A DNA stretch of 64,000 bases from Heracleum sosnowskyi (Eukaryota > Streptophyta > Magnoliopsida > Apiales > Apiaceae). Of the stretch, positions 1 to 10,178 are shown in pieces; position 1 is the first letter of the stretch; each line of letters begins with the position of its first letter. The notes under the pieces are model-generated. The model had not been told where the DNA came from and searched no databases. It worked only from the letters and a program-made list of their open reading frames with translations. The stretch lies in NCBI GenBank assembly GCA_030848705.1, contig CM061239.1, positions 89,510,363-89,574,362 of the forward strand, given 5' to 3'. The position numbers and the translations under genes are program-made.

Positions 1-1117
1 GGATCGAATACTAAAAAGTAGTTCGATATAATTTCTAGGGATTATGATCCGCTAGATTGTCAAAGCAATACAAGTAGTTGAATTCTAGTGGATTGGATAT
101 AACATTAATGTCTAGAATTGATTACAATGAATAACTTGAAGCTTTGCAGTTGGCTCGTTTATCTGGCAGAAGTAAATGAATATCAAGTTTTGTTCTTTCT
201 GTCTTGGTTATATGTTTTGATCACACTTTCTTTCTATTTAAACAAGTCACAGAAGTGGCTTCCACGCGCCAAAACAATTCCTTTGATTTTTATACTGGCA
301 GTACTATCCAATACACTTGGTAGTACTATCGGTAGTACTATCCAATTGTATTGGTAGTACTATCGATAGTACTATGAAGGATAGTACTACTAGTATAAAA
401 TTGATAGTACTACTAGTACTAATTAGAAAGTAATAATTCTAATTCTACATTTTACTCTAATTGATTTAATAAATGAATTAGTTCTAAAAGAATTAATTCA
501 TAGATTAAATAAATTAAGTTAATGACTTAAATAATTCAATAAATAAATTAATTCTATAGAATTAATTTATAAATAAAATTACTTAAGATCTAGATTGATT
601 AATTTAATATATGAATTAATTATGAAAGAATTAATCCATAGATTAAATTAATTATCTTATAAAATAAATTAAAAGAGAATTAAAAGTAATTCTAAGAACC
701 ACTTAAATAGATGACGAACTTCCACTGAATGACGTTGACACTCCATGTACTGTCTGGTTCATGAGTGACTAACTTTAATGACTGTTCTTCATCTTTTGAC
801 TTTAAGTTGTGGTTCTTTCTTCTTCTACTAAACAAATGACTATAACCTGTACGTTTCTCCATCACACTTCTGAAATCTCTGTCACTTTTAAACAGTTCCA
901 CTTCCTTGAATACTTTATTGAGGCTTGATCAATAAATTGAACTTCTTTCAAATGTAGAATTACTTCAAGACTGTAAATGACATTAATCTTCATTATCTTG
1001 ACAGATATTATCTTCTGAGATTCCTGTGACACATGAATATATTATTTACTTATTACATCTATGTATGTTGAGTAGAATCCTCGGTGTTTATAAATAGGCC
1101 TTGACATATGCCTTTCA
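1..1117 (-). repeat. 3' LTR of element A (cut by window start)
   Basis: Bases 1 to about 780 match 7502 to about 8275 at roughly 97 percent by eye. The inner end is fixed by ...cctttca at 1117, followed by the complement of a polypurine tract, so on the minus strand the LTR begins TGAAAGG. By comparison with the copy at 7253, about 250 bases of this LTR lie to the left of the window. It is AT-rich, with repeated ttaattca/gaattaat words at 460-680. A short palindromic repeat cluster at 299-421 is annotated separately. The small open frames inside it are not genes. Confidence 0.85.
299..421. repeat. Cluster of TAGTACTATC / GATAGTACTA motifs in A LTR
   Basis: Eight copies lie in about 120 bp, at 299, 321, 333, 355, 365, 380, 403 and 414. 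The first four are in the TAGTACTATC orientation and the next three read GATAGTACTA. The core GATAGTACTATC is a perfect palindrome. The same cluster occurs at about 7799-7922 in the related LTR fragment. On the minus strand it lies upstream of a TATA-like stretch, seen in the second copy at 7482-7490, so it sits in a U3-like position. Confidence 0.85.
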
Positions 1118-1132
1118 ATCTCCCCCTATTTG
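1118..1132 (-). other. Polypurine tract of element A
   Basis: The plus strand reads atctccccctatttg directly inside the LTR end. On the minus strand this is a purine-rich CAAATAGGGGGAGAT tract, the usual primer for plus-strand DNA synthesis in SIRE elements. The identical 15-mer is at 9946-9960 in element B. The next 250 bases, to 1381, hold no gene that I can see. Confidence 0.85.
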
Positions 1133-1381
1133 TTTGTTAAACAATAACAATCAAATACCTCTAGAGGATAACTCAACTAAAACAAGAAAATATAAGACTT
1201 TTAAGAGCCAAGTAAATAATAAAAAGTTCTGGATTAAATATAACAATTTCCAGATTCAAACAATAAAGATAAATACAAGATAAATGTTCCTCTAGACTGA
1301 ACAAATGATTACATTTTACTATCTTGATTCATCTATGCTCTAAACATATTACATTAAAAACTGAGCTTACTTCTTCATGCC

Positions 1382-2400
1382 TTAATCTCTAATCTCCCCT
1401 TCTTCAGCATCTTGCAAGGTGTTTAGAAGATCTTTATCAAGGACACGATCACTTTCAGAAGCAACACCACTTGGCTTGACTGGTTGAGAAGTGATCTTCT
1501 TCAATATGTTCTTCATTTGAGAATACCTTGGAACTTTTTCAGTGCAATAGTCTGAGATCATATCAGCAACCTCGGACTTATCTTCAGTGGTAAACCCAGA
1601 AGTTCTAAGAAGATTCTCCAACTTCACCAGTTGCATAGCAGTTTGTAGCTTCAAAGAATCAGGATCCAACCTTACTGTCTCCAAAGTTGTACCTCTATAG
1701 ATTTTGACTTCATATGGGAAGTGTACAACTTGAGGGTTGGCCTTCATTGCAGAATCTCTCAGCCGGTCATAAAGAAGTTCATTCAAGCAGGAAGATCTCT
1801 TCACCTTACTCATTAGAATCCAAAGCTCTGAGAGAGATCTTCTTTGTAGGAGTTCAAGAGAAACTGTGAATGTCCCTTCAAGAGCACTAGAAACATAGAT
1901 ATACAGTTCTTGTTTGACTTGATTAAATGCAGATGTAATCCTTAATATATCTTCCTTCAAAGCCTTCATGTATAATGATTTGTCTGGATTAACAGTTCTG
2001 ATCTTCTCAAGCAACTTTAGAAAGGTACCATCATTGTTTGTGTCTCTCTGAGGGATATCAAAAATCTTCCTTGCCTTATCCCACTTGCTTCCTTGCTTCA
2101 TCCTAACATCCAATCTCCTCTCCTTGACATGAATACTATGAAGACGTTGTTTGTCTTCATGTTCAACTTTTTGAATCTTCGGCTTATGAGATATGATGTC
2201 AGAGACCTTAACATTCTCATCCTCCTTTCTCCTGAGATCTGCTTGTTGTTTCTTCAATTCTTTCTGAAATACAGGGTCAGGTGTATACAGATCAGCTTCA
2301 TCTTCCCAATCATCAAAGTTAGCCACTTCTTCAACCTCCTCCTCACCAATTGGTTCTTCAGGGATAGTCTTCTCCAGATCACCAGACATATCAAATTGAA
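1382..2400 (-). pseudogene. C-terminal part of element A third ORF (SIRE 'env-like' ORF)
   Basis: A 335-codon open frame (2389-1382) lies between pol and the 3' LTR, the position of the extra ORF of SIRE elements. It is charged and largely helical in look (acidic N-terminal stretch, then Lys/Glu/Gln-rich). It ends in ...AEEGEIRD, which matches the ...IEEGEIGMD end of the intact element B ORF3. Other parallels with B are LRTSGF(T/S)(T/S)E and (T/C)xLNELL. It is separated from the upstream part, read in the frame ending at 2254, by a one-base shift near 2395-2400. No transmembrane segment stands out. Function unknown. Confidence 0.7.
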
Positions 2401-5148
2401 AATCATCTTGTCACCATGGTAGTAATAGGCATCATCAAAAGCAAACTCCAATGATTGTTTCTGTTTACCCTTCCCTTTATCTTTTCCTCCAGAAGCTCCT
2501 CCAGCTTCTCTATTTCCTCCTTTCTTCTCCCCCTTAGTTGAAGAATCTTCTACAGATATAACATTAACAGCTTCAGGATTCACCTCACTAGTTCTCCTTA
2601 TTTCTCCTCCTTCTCTTCTATCTCCTTCATCTCCTCCTTGATCATCATCATCATCACCATCACCCTCAAAGAATGTTTTCTGTTCAGCCGTGGGTTGATG
2701 TGAATTCTTGATCATGTAGTACAGGTGCTTCATCCCATCATTGAGATGCTCCATTCCACCTTCAATCTTTGAGAACCTCTGTTCATTAAGCCATTGATTT
2801 TCATCAACAGTTTGCTGAATGAAGTCCACTTGAGCAGTAATGGAAGTAAACTGATCAGCATTTGACGTTGTAAGATCAGAGACATTCGAAACCACCAGTA
2901 CTTGAGATTGTTGAACCGCATTGATCTTTGGTAGGAGAGAAGTCTTCAAGCCTTCAATATCATCTTTAATCATACCCAGCTGATTTTTTACAAAGGTGGA
3001 AGAAGAAGACCGTTCAACCACTTGTGCTTTGAGAATGTCCTTTTCAGCCTGGGTTTCTTGTAGTTGTTTCTGTAGAGCAGCTATCTGAGCTAACAGCAAA
3101 ACAGTGTTTGTGTCAGTGTGTGCACTCACCTCAATTTCTCTCAGTGGTGTTTCACTCAACTCACGTGCTTGTGTATCACTCCGTGTTTGACTCTCATCTC
3201 TAATTATTAGCTGTCTCTCCATGTTTTCTGATGACGTACCTGCAATAGAAATCACCCTAGCCCCTTCAAGAGAGGTCAGTGTTGGTGCAATGGGAGTTCG
3301 CAAATCCCAATCCCTAGTTGAGTCTGTCAAGACATTTGACATTGTAAACTGAATTGCTTCAGTGACAGACTCACCTGGTTGCCTTTCACTTTCACCAGTG
3401 TAAACTGCCAGTGAAAAATCCCTTAAGGGAGCCAGAGATGTTCCCTCAGTCTTCTTTGGTTCCATCTCAGATAGAAACCCTGAATAGTGACATTCATTCT
3501 GAGTAGCACTTCTAGTTTTAACTCCAACATCTGGATCACCAATGATCAGCTCAAATGGATGAGCTCTATTCCATACAATATGTCTTGGAAGATTTGATCT
3601 TGATGATTCGCCTTGAAATTCATTTTGATGTTGTGAGTGACTAGTTGATCCTTCATTTCCTCCCCATGGGTTATTGCTTGATTGCCTTGATGATTCTTCT
3701 CCAGTGTTAGTGGTATCTCCATTGTTACCAATGTTTCCACCACCATCATTATCATCATTATTATTTTCATTACCAACAACAACCTCAGGTGGAGCTTCAT
3801 CATCTGATTCTGAGTCTGGCAAGTTATCAAACTTCAGTTCTTCAGATGAATCTTCAGTTTGGATACTAGGGAGCTTAGTGTCATCAAATGTAACATTGAC
3901 ACTTTCCTTCACTTGGTGATAATCAATCAAGTACACCCTGTAAGATCTTCTGAAATAACCAATAAAAATAGCTTCTTGTGCCTTGGCCTCAAATTTGCCA
4001 CGTTTAACATTTTCATCCTTAAGCACAAAGCATTTAGCACCAAATACATGAAAGTATTTGAGAGTTGGTTTCTTGTTGTTCATGATCTCATAAGGAGTCT
4101 TCATTAAGTCCTTGTCGATTAAAGTTCGATTCTGAGTATAACAAGCAATACTCACAGCTTCAGCCCAAAAGTACATTGGAAGTCTTGATTCACTTAACAT
4201 AGTCCTAGAAGCTTCAGTCAATGTACGATTCTTCCTTTCCACCACTCCATTCTGTTGAGGAGTTCTAGGGGCAGAATACTGTCTTGTTATTCCTTTATCT
4301 GCATAAAAGTCATTTAGGACTGCATTCTTGAATTCAGTTCCATTATCTGACCTTATAGCTCTAACAGGGAATCTAGAATCCAGCTCAATCAACTTTATAT
4401 GATCAATCACCATCTGTGGGGTCTCATCCTTGGAATGTAGGAATAAAACCCATGTGTATTTGGAATAGTCATCAACAATCACAAGTGCATATTGTTTCTT
4501 TGACATGGACATCACATTAACTGGACCAAACAAATCCATGTGCAGTAGCTGATCTGGTTCAGTTATTGATGATGTGTTAGTGCCCTTGTGAGAAGCTTTC
4601 TTTGACTTTCCTTTCTGACAAGCCTCACACAGTCCTTCCTGTGTAAATTCCATCTGAGGCAAACCTCTCACCAATTCCCTCTTGACTAGAGAGTTCATGG
4701 TTTTGATGTTAAGGTGAGACATCTTCTTGTGCCATAGCCAACTCTCATCTGATGAAACTTTAGCATAAAAACAAGTAACTTCATCTTTAGATCCAGAGTA
4801 CAGATCAGCTATGAACAAATCACCTTTCCTTACTCCTTGAAGAGCAGGCTTTCCATTCTTCTTGTGAAGGATCTGACATTTATCTTTCTCAAAGGAAACA
4901 GCATATCCTCTGTCACAGAAATGACTGATGCTGAGAAGATTGAACTTCAGACCTTCCACAATAGATACATCTTAAATGATAACATTTCCAAACTTCAAAC
5001 AGCCATATCCTCTAGTAATACCCTTGCTGTTATCTCCAAAGGTAACTCTTGGGCCAGCTTTCTCAACCACATTTGATAGCAGGGCTCTATCTCCGGTCAT
5101 ATGCCTTGAACAACCACTGTCCAGAACCCATATAACACGGTTTACCTA
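2254..5148 (-). pseudogene. Element A pol remnant: protease/integrase fused in frame to ORF3 after RT deletion
   Basis: From 5148 the frame reads the protease-like DSGCSRHMTG motif. It then meets a nonsense TAA at 4974-4972 and runs open from 4959 to 2254 (901 codons). It contains the GAG-pre-integrase HHCC zinc region (HKKMSHL ... CEACQKGK) and an integrase core with all three catalytic positions: D in HMDLFGPVN, D in RSDNGTEF and E in QNGVVERKN. Near the place where RT should begin (about 3445, after SEMEPKK) the frame passes directly into ORF3-type sequence: Ser/Thr-rich, then a predicted coiled coil, an acidic Asp run and EDSSTKGEK, which B's ORF3 also has. RT, RNase H and the ORF3 N-terminus are therefore lost by an internal deletion that kept the frame. 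Confidence 0.8.
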
Positions 5149-5705
5149 GGGGTGAGCAAAAAACCGAATTAAAACCGAAACCGAAACCGATAAAAATCGA
5201 ACCATAAAAAACCGAAACCGAGTTGAAACCGAACCGAAATCGAAAATTAAAAAACCGAACCGTTCTTGAGGTTTCGGTTTCGGTTTTAGGTCCAAACCGA
5301 ACCGATCCGATTAATAAAAATAAAGAAATAAATATATTATATATTCTACTAGACCAATTTTTATGAGCAGTGGAAGTAGATTAATAAAGATCCTGACATT
5401 CCTTTTAATAATTATACTATTTTGTTCTTGTTTTTGAAGTTTTAATTTGTAATAGTTGATTAATAAATGTAGTTTAATAAACTTCTATATCTAGGTGTTT
5501 TATATGTTGCTTTATTTTTGGATGTAACGATTTTTCTTGGCTTTCCTGGAAAAACTTTTTCCTTATACAAAGAATTCAGATAGACTCGAGATCGTAGAAT
5601 TTCTAACATTGTCTTATATACATTTCAAAGAAAATATTTTTGAAGATCGTGTTAAATTTTTATTATTCTCGGATCATGTTGGACTTAAATAATTTTATTA
5701 TAAAA
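5149..5705. mobile_element. hAT-like terminal fragment inserted at A gag-pol junction
   Basis: The left edge, taggggtgagcaaaaaaccg, followed by many AAACCGAA and CGGTTT repeats to about 5310, looks like the terminal and subterminal region of plant hAT DNA transposons. The rest, to about 5705, is AT-rich non-coding sequence that I do not recognise. Gag sequence ends at about 5710 on the right and pol starts at about 5148 on the left, so the end of gag and the gag-pol spacer are missing. No matching right terminus or clean 8-bp duplication is visible. This could be a deletion derivative or a different repeat. Confidence 0.45.
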
Positions 5706-6960
5706 ACTTTGTATGTTGATTGGGTCCGGCATATTTAAAGAACTGGCCTTTGTCAGGCAAAACAATATTTTTAATTTTAACTACTTCAACCTCTTTCACA
5801 AAAGAGCGTTTCCATTTATAGCCAACCTTATCACATTTCTGAGTAGGCTTGGGGATAAATGAATCCACTCTAGTCTTTGGAGGACTAGTAGTCTTAGATC
5901 TAACATGCTTCTTATTATTAACATATTGACGTGGAACAGTCTTATTATCAGATACATGCTTACTATTAAAATAAGCATACATAACATTGAAAGCACAAGA
6001 CATGCAATTAACCACACCACATGCTTTATGAGAAAGATTAACAGCAGGCATGTTGGTTCTACAGTTCTTTTGATCCACTTTATGAATGTCTCACTTAGTC
6101 TCTGTTGCTGAAACAACTTTGACTTGTTTTTCAAACATACACTTGTTGGACTGATCAAGTTCAAAAGCAAGATCCTCAATACGCATCTCCACTTGAATAA
6201 TGATAGAATATTCATCCAGAGGATCTGCCAAGGATTCTCTAAAGAAGGGTGTTTCAATACCCTTAAGCACATATGGTACACTCCTTTCTTCAGCACTGAC
6301 TCTATTAGGGGTGTTTATGCTTAACTCTCCAATAGACTCATTATAGTCATACCCTATTCCTACAGTATGACCAATAACTTGTTTATTGATGATTTCTTTA
6401 GCAGTCTTACAAGAGTTATAGTAAGCATTAGCCTTGACTTTAAGTTCACTGATCTGATCCTTAAGAATGGTTTCTAGTTGAATATAACACTTAACCCTAT
6501 TCTCAAGAAATGCTATTTTCTTAGTAATATCATCCTGATTAACATGCACAAGTTTTAATTCTTTTACCTCCTTTTCAAGAGCTGTGTTCAAAAGAATTAT
6601 TATATCATTTTCTCTACGTGCACAAGAAACAGTAGTACTAAGATGATAGATCATTTCAGTATCAGTAAACTTTACCTCTGACATGAATGATGATGAAGTG
6701 CTTGCTTCATTTGCCATTAAAGCTAGGTTTCCAATTTCACCAGCTTCTTCATCACTATCTGTATCATCCCAACTCTTTCCTTCGGCAACATAAGCTTTCC
6801 CAATCTTATTCTTCTTGCTAGAATCAAATGAGTTCCTTCTCACTTGCTTTGGCTTTTTACATTCTGCAGCAAAGTGACCCAACTCATTACAATTGCAGCA
6901 CCTGATTGTGCTTCTTTCCACGGTTCTAGTTTTATAGCCACCCCTTGTGCTATTTGAAGA
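5698..6960 (-). pseudogene. Element A gag, 5'-truncated and interrupted
   Basis: The minus-strand frame from about 6960 carries a CCHC zinc knuckle (CCNCNELGHFAAEC). It is followed by an acidic stretch (DDTDSDEEAGE), a long Lys/Glu/Leu-rich coiled-coil-like region and a Cys/His-rich segment (KACGVVNCMSC) near the end. The same order is seen in the intact gag of element B, where the knuckle is near residue 357, so roughly the first 340 residues are missing here. A single in-frame TGA at 6093-6091 splits the frame. The last residues are replaced by unrelated sequence after AGPNQ. Confidence 0.8.
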
Positions 6961-7252
6961 AGAAGGAGGTGTATGTCAGTCAACCTCCTGGTTTTGAAGA
7001 TCCAAATTATCCAGAATTTGTCTACTTCCTACTCAAGGCACTCTATGGACTGAAGCAAGCACCTAGAGCCTGGTATGACACTCTGTCACAGTTTCTTTTA
7101 GAGAATCACTTTACTAGAGGTACTGTTGACAAAACTCTTTTCTTTAGAAATGTTAGTGGCTCTAGCATACGTATTCAAATTATGTAGATGACATAATTTT
7201 TGGGTCTATAGATGAGAAGATTTGCAAAAGGTTTGCCAAACTTATGCAAAGT
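6945..7252 (+). pseudogene. Element C reverse transcriptase fragment 1
   Basis: This fragment encodes the central RT stretch VYVSQPPGFEDPNYPEF ... YGLKQAPRAWYDTLSQFL ... GTVDKTLF, typical of Copia RT. The catalytic YVDD region is damaged: a frameshift follows residue 80 (stop at 7187), although gatgacataatttttggg is still visible at about 7188. It continues to KLMQS at 7252, where an LTR fragment begins. The upstream RT, integrase and gag are missing at a head-to-head junction with element A (about 6950-6960), where a gaagaaggag run could provide microhomology. Confidence 0.8.
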
Positions 7253-8275
7253 TGTTAGGTCCTGATATGTTTGTAGAAGGGGGGTTGAATACAAACAGTG
7301 CCGTTTAATCGAATTTGTATTGTTGAAGATTTAACAATTAAAATAACAAATTTACTGCGGAATAAAATGAAACAAGATTCAAGTTAAATAAAACTATATT
7401 GAACTTGAAGGGTGTTACAAATCAGTGTACAGATTACAGAGTTCTTGTTAAAACAAATCTAGAATAAATTTGACATGAATTTATCTATATTTGTAATAAA
7501 AGGATCGAATACTAAAAAGTAGTTCGATATAATTTCTAGGGATTATGATCCGCTAGATTGTCAAAGCAATACAAGTAGTTGAATTCTAGTGGATTGGATA
7601 TAACATTAATGTCTAGAATTGATTACAATGAATAAGTTGAAGCTTTGCAGTTGGCTCGTTTATCTAGCAGAAGTAAATGAATATCAAGTTGTGTTCTTTC
7701 TGTCTTGGTTATATGTTTTGATCACACTTTCTTTCTATTTAAACAAGTCACAGAAGTTGCTTCCACGCGCCAAAACATTTCCTTTGATTTTTATACTGGC
7801 AGTACTATCCAATACACTTGGTAGTACTATCGGTAGTACTATCCAATTGTATTGGTAGTACTATCGATAGTACTATGAAGGATAGTACTACTAGTATAAA
7901 ATTGATAGTACTACTAGTACTAATTAGAAAGTAATAATTCTAATTTAATTCATTTTACTTTAATTGATTTAATAAATGAATTAGTTCTAAAAAAATTAAT
8001 TCATAGATTAAATAAATTAAGTTAATGACTTAAATAATTCAATAAATAAATTAATTCTAGAGAATTAATTTATAAATAAAATTACTTAAGATCTAGATTG
8101 ATTAATTTAATAAGAATTATTTCATAGATTAAATTAATTATCTTATAGAATAATTTAAAAGAGAATTAAAACTAATTCTAAGAACCACTTAAATAGATGA
8201 CGAACTTACACTGAATGACGTTGACACTCCATGTACTGTCTGGTTCATGAGTGACTAACTTTAATGAATGTTCTT
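7253..8275 (-). repeat. Truncated LTR of the element A family inserted in C
   Basis: It starts with a true LTR end (tgttaggtcctg at 7253), directly after RT codons of C. From 7502 it matches window bases 1 to about 780. It stops at about 8275, roughly 340 bases before the expected inner end, and C resumes with RT about 30 codons further on. It carries the pyrimidine-rich U5 box in complement (gtagaaggggggttg at 7273), a TATA-like tatctatatt stretch at about 7482 (minus strand) and the GATAGTACTA cluster at 7799-7922. It is best read as the remnant of an insertion whose remainder, plus about 95 bp of C, was deleted. Confidence 0.75.
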
Positions 8276-8838
8276 AAATATATCTTTGATTTATTAAAGA
8301 AGTTTGATCTAATGGATTGCTCTCCTGCTAAAACACCCATGCCAACTGCCACTAAGCTTAAATTGAATACTAAGGAAAAATTTGTGGACATTTCAAGTTA
8401 TAGAGGCATGGTAGGCTCACTTCTATATTTAACAGCTAGTAGACCTGATATTATGTTTGCTACATGTCTTTGTACTAGATTTCAGGCTGATCCTAGAGAG
8501 TCTCACTTTATTGTTATCAAGAAGATTTTCAGATATCTCAAGGGAACACCAAACCTTGGCACTCGGTACCCTAGAGAATCTGGTTTTGATCTAATTGGTT
8601 ATTCAGATACAGACTATGTAGGTTGCAAGATTGACATGAAAAGTACAACAGGCACCTATCAATTTCTAGGAAACAAGCTTGTCTCATGGTTCAGTAAGAA
8701 GCAAAATTCTGTCTCTACCTCTAGAGTTGAGGTAGAATAAATTGCTGCTGGAAGTTGTTGTGCACAGATACTTTGGATGAAAAATCAACTAATAGACTAT
8801 GGTCTAACAGTTAATAAGATTCTAATATTCTGTGACAA
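8276..8838 (+). pseudogene. Element C RT C-terminus and RNase H, part 1
   Basis: The frame resumes at YIFDLLKKF (RT thumb), then CSPAKTPMPTATKL, YRGMVGSLLYLTASRPDI, ATCLC and YSDTDYVGCKIDMKSTTG, the Copia RNase H start. A nonsense TAA at about 8738-8740 replaces the Tyr of the usual AEAEYIAAGSC motif. The same frame continues as IAAGSCCAQILWMKNQL to 8838, where element B interrupts it within the FCDN motif. The missing stretch between KLMQS and YIFDLL corresponds to about 30 RT residues lost at the upstream LTR fragment. Confidence 0.85.
8834..8838 (+). other. Target-site duplication (left) of element B: gacaa
   Basis: The 5-bp direct repeat gacaa lies immediately before the B LTR. The same five bases follow the right LTR at 22298-22302. 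Within C the RNase H frame continues across the two sites, which proves a single integration event. Confidence 0.95.
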
Positions 8839-9945
8839 TGTTAGGTCCAAAGTATCGTAGAAGGGGGGGTTGAATACGATACTCACAAATAATTTAATTT
8901 CGTTCACGGATTAATCTTTCAGTTCTATAACGAAATCAAACACACCAAACCAAATCAAGTTTCGGGGAATATATCTTTTTATAAATATAAACCTCGAGGG
9001 GTGCTACAATTTCTAATCCGTAGATTAGCGTCAATGAGTTTAAGGTTACACAAATACAAAACAATGATCAAGTTCTGAGCACTATTAATTTCTCTGATAA
9101 TTTTCTCCGGCTCTTCTCTCTCTCAGTAATGTCTCTGTGTTAAAATCCTTAACTGAAGAAGACACATTCTTCACTCTGTATTAACTGCAGACTTAAATTG
9201 AAAACCATCGAACCATTTAGAATAGAATATTCTTGGCCGTTGGATCTTCATCAACCTGTCAGACAAGCACAACTTTTCACCTGCTCCATGAATTGAAAAA
9301 CCATCGAATGGAATAAATCAATTTTCCATTCGATAGTTTTTAAATCAAAACTATCGAATGCCAAATTAATTCATTTGGTTATTCAATGAATCACTTCAAC
9401 CACCATTCGATAGTTTTTTCAAAAGAAAAACTATCGAATACTTTTTCTTGTCTTTTGTCCTTTAGTAATTACTCCTGAGCTCCTGGGTGTTTAAGTTTTG
9501 GACTGTATCAATTTCTTCTGAGACGATAAAACAACTTGATCTTTTCAGTGCCGTCACCTAGGGCAACTGGTCTGGTTCACAGATGAATAACACTTGATCA
9601 ATTCTTATTTTATGACTTCAATTATAATGCTGCTGATACGTCCCTTGTCGTTCTGGTTGCTTCATCACTGGAATCCCGTGGTACTGAACCCTAAATCATT
9701 CACATACTTCTGTCGTCTTCAAAGTCTTGTTTCTATTGCTGTCACTGAGGCTTGAACATTTTCATGAACTTCTTTCCGTGACCTGTTTACAGACTTCAAG
9801 AATACATAACGTATTTTGATTTTTTGTGTTTACCTTTTCTTCTTTGATTCTGGATTCCTGTGCTTCTATTAATACTATTGTATGTCTTGTCCTTTGTTGA
9901 GTTGTAGTTATCTCTTTTACATCTTATGTTACATTATGCTTTACA
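8839..9945 (-). repeat. 3' LTR of element B (left copy, 1107 bp)
   Basis: The ends are tgttagg at 8839 and ...ctttaca at 9945; read on the minus strand these are the canonical TG...CA ends. The copy at 21170-22297 is almost identical. On the minus strand a TATA-like stretch (about 8990-8969) lies near the LTR 3' end, leaving a long U3 of about 950 bp. Six copies of an ACTATCGAA/ACCATCGAA motif in both orientations lie at 9201-9441, about 210-470 bp upstream of that TATA. The G-run box gtagaagggggggttg at 8857 is the complement of a U5 signature shared with other elements here. Confidence 0.95.
9201..9441. repeat. ATCGAA/TTCGAT motif cluster in U3 of element B (left LTR)
   Basis: There are six copies of AAAAC(C/T)ATCGAA or its reverse complement, at about 9201, 9296, 9336, 9357, 9404 and 9426. 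Adjacent opposite-orientation pairs (for example 9336/9357 and 9404/9426) can form hairpins. The right LTR repeats this cluster at about 21532-21790 with one extra copy, created by a 21-bp tandem duplication. The same motif recurs many times at 14286-14880 inside the element. Confidence 0.85.
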
Positions 9946-9960
9946 ATCTCCCCCTATTTG
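9946..9960 (-). other. Polypurine tract of element B
   Basis: The plus strand reads atctccccctatttg directly next to the LTR end at 9945; on the coding strand this is CAAATAGGGGGAGAT. It is identical to the tract of element A at 1118-1132, and its position fits the plus-strand primer. The 218 bases from here to 10178 contain no gene. Confidence 0.9.
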
Positions 9961-10178
9961 ATTGGATAGAGTTCGACAAGCAAATACTTCGAGGATAACT
10001 CAACTAACTAAGGAAACATTAAACTACTTAAAGTAAGACAGCGTAATAATATCAATGCATTCTGGATCAGATATATATACATTTCCAGATTTCATAAATC
10101 AAAAAACAATTAAACTTTATACAATGAAGTTGCTCCTCTAGTCTGAGCTGATAGTTCTCTTGTTCTTTGCTTCAACAT

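Larger units (their letters stand above)
1..6960 (-). mobile_element. Element A: decayed SIRE-type Copia retrotransposon, 5' part missing
   Basis: On the minus strand the order is truncated gag (about 6960-5700), integrase part of pol (5148 to about 3445), remnant of a third ORF (about 3445-1382), polypurine tract (1132-1118) and 3' LTR (1117 to the window start). The N-terminal third of gag, the primer site and the 5' LTR are missing, because at about 6955 the sequence switches head-to-head into the plus-strand RT of element C. RT and RNase H are deleted. Gag, integrase and ORF3 all resemble element B, but the LTR sequence differs, so A is a related but separate SIRE family. Several nonsense codons and a frameshift make it non-autonomous. 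Confidence 0.85.

Noticed and set aside
118..357. Small open frame of 79 codons in the A LTR (repeated at 7619-7858)
   Set aside because: It lies in an LTR, overlaps the motif cluster, and its copy carries scattered amino-acid changes with no sign of constraint.
3546..4107. Open frames antisense or out of frame to A pol
   Set aside because: These are shadows of the coding frame with no recognisable features; similar shadows over other pol and gag regions were also dropped.
7253..8275. Reading this LTR as the 5' LTR of element A
   Set aside because: The base before it is RT of C, not a primer site, and A's gag is cut before reaching a 5' LTR.
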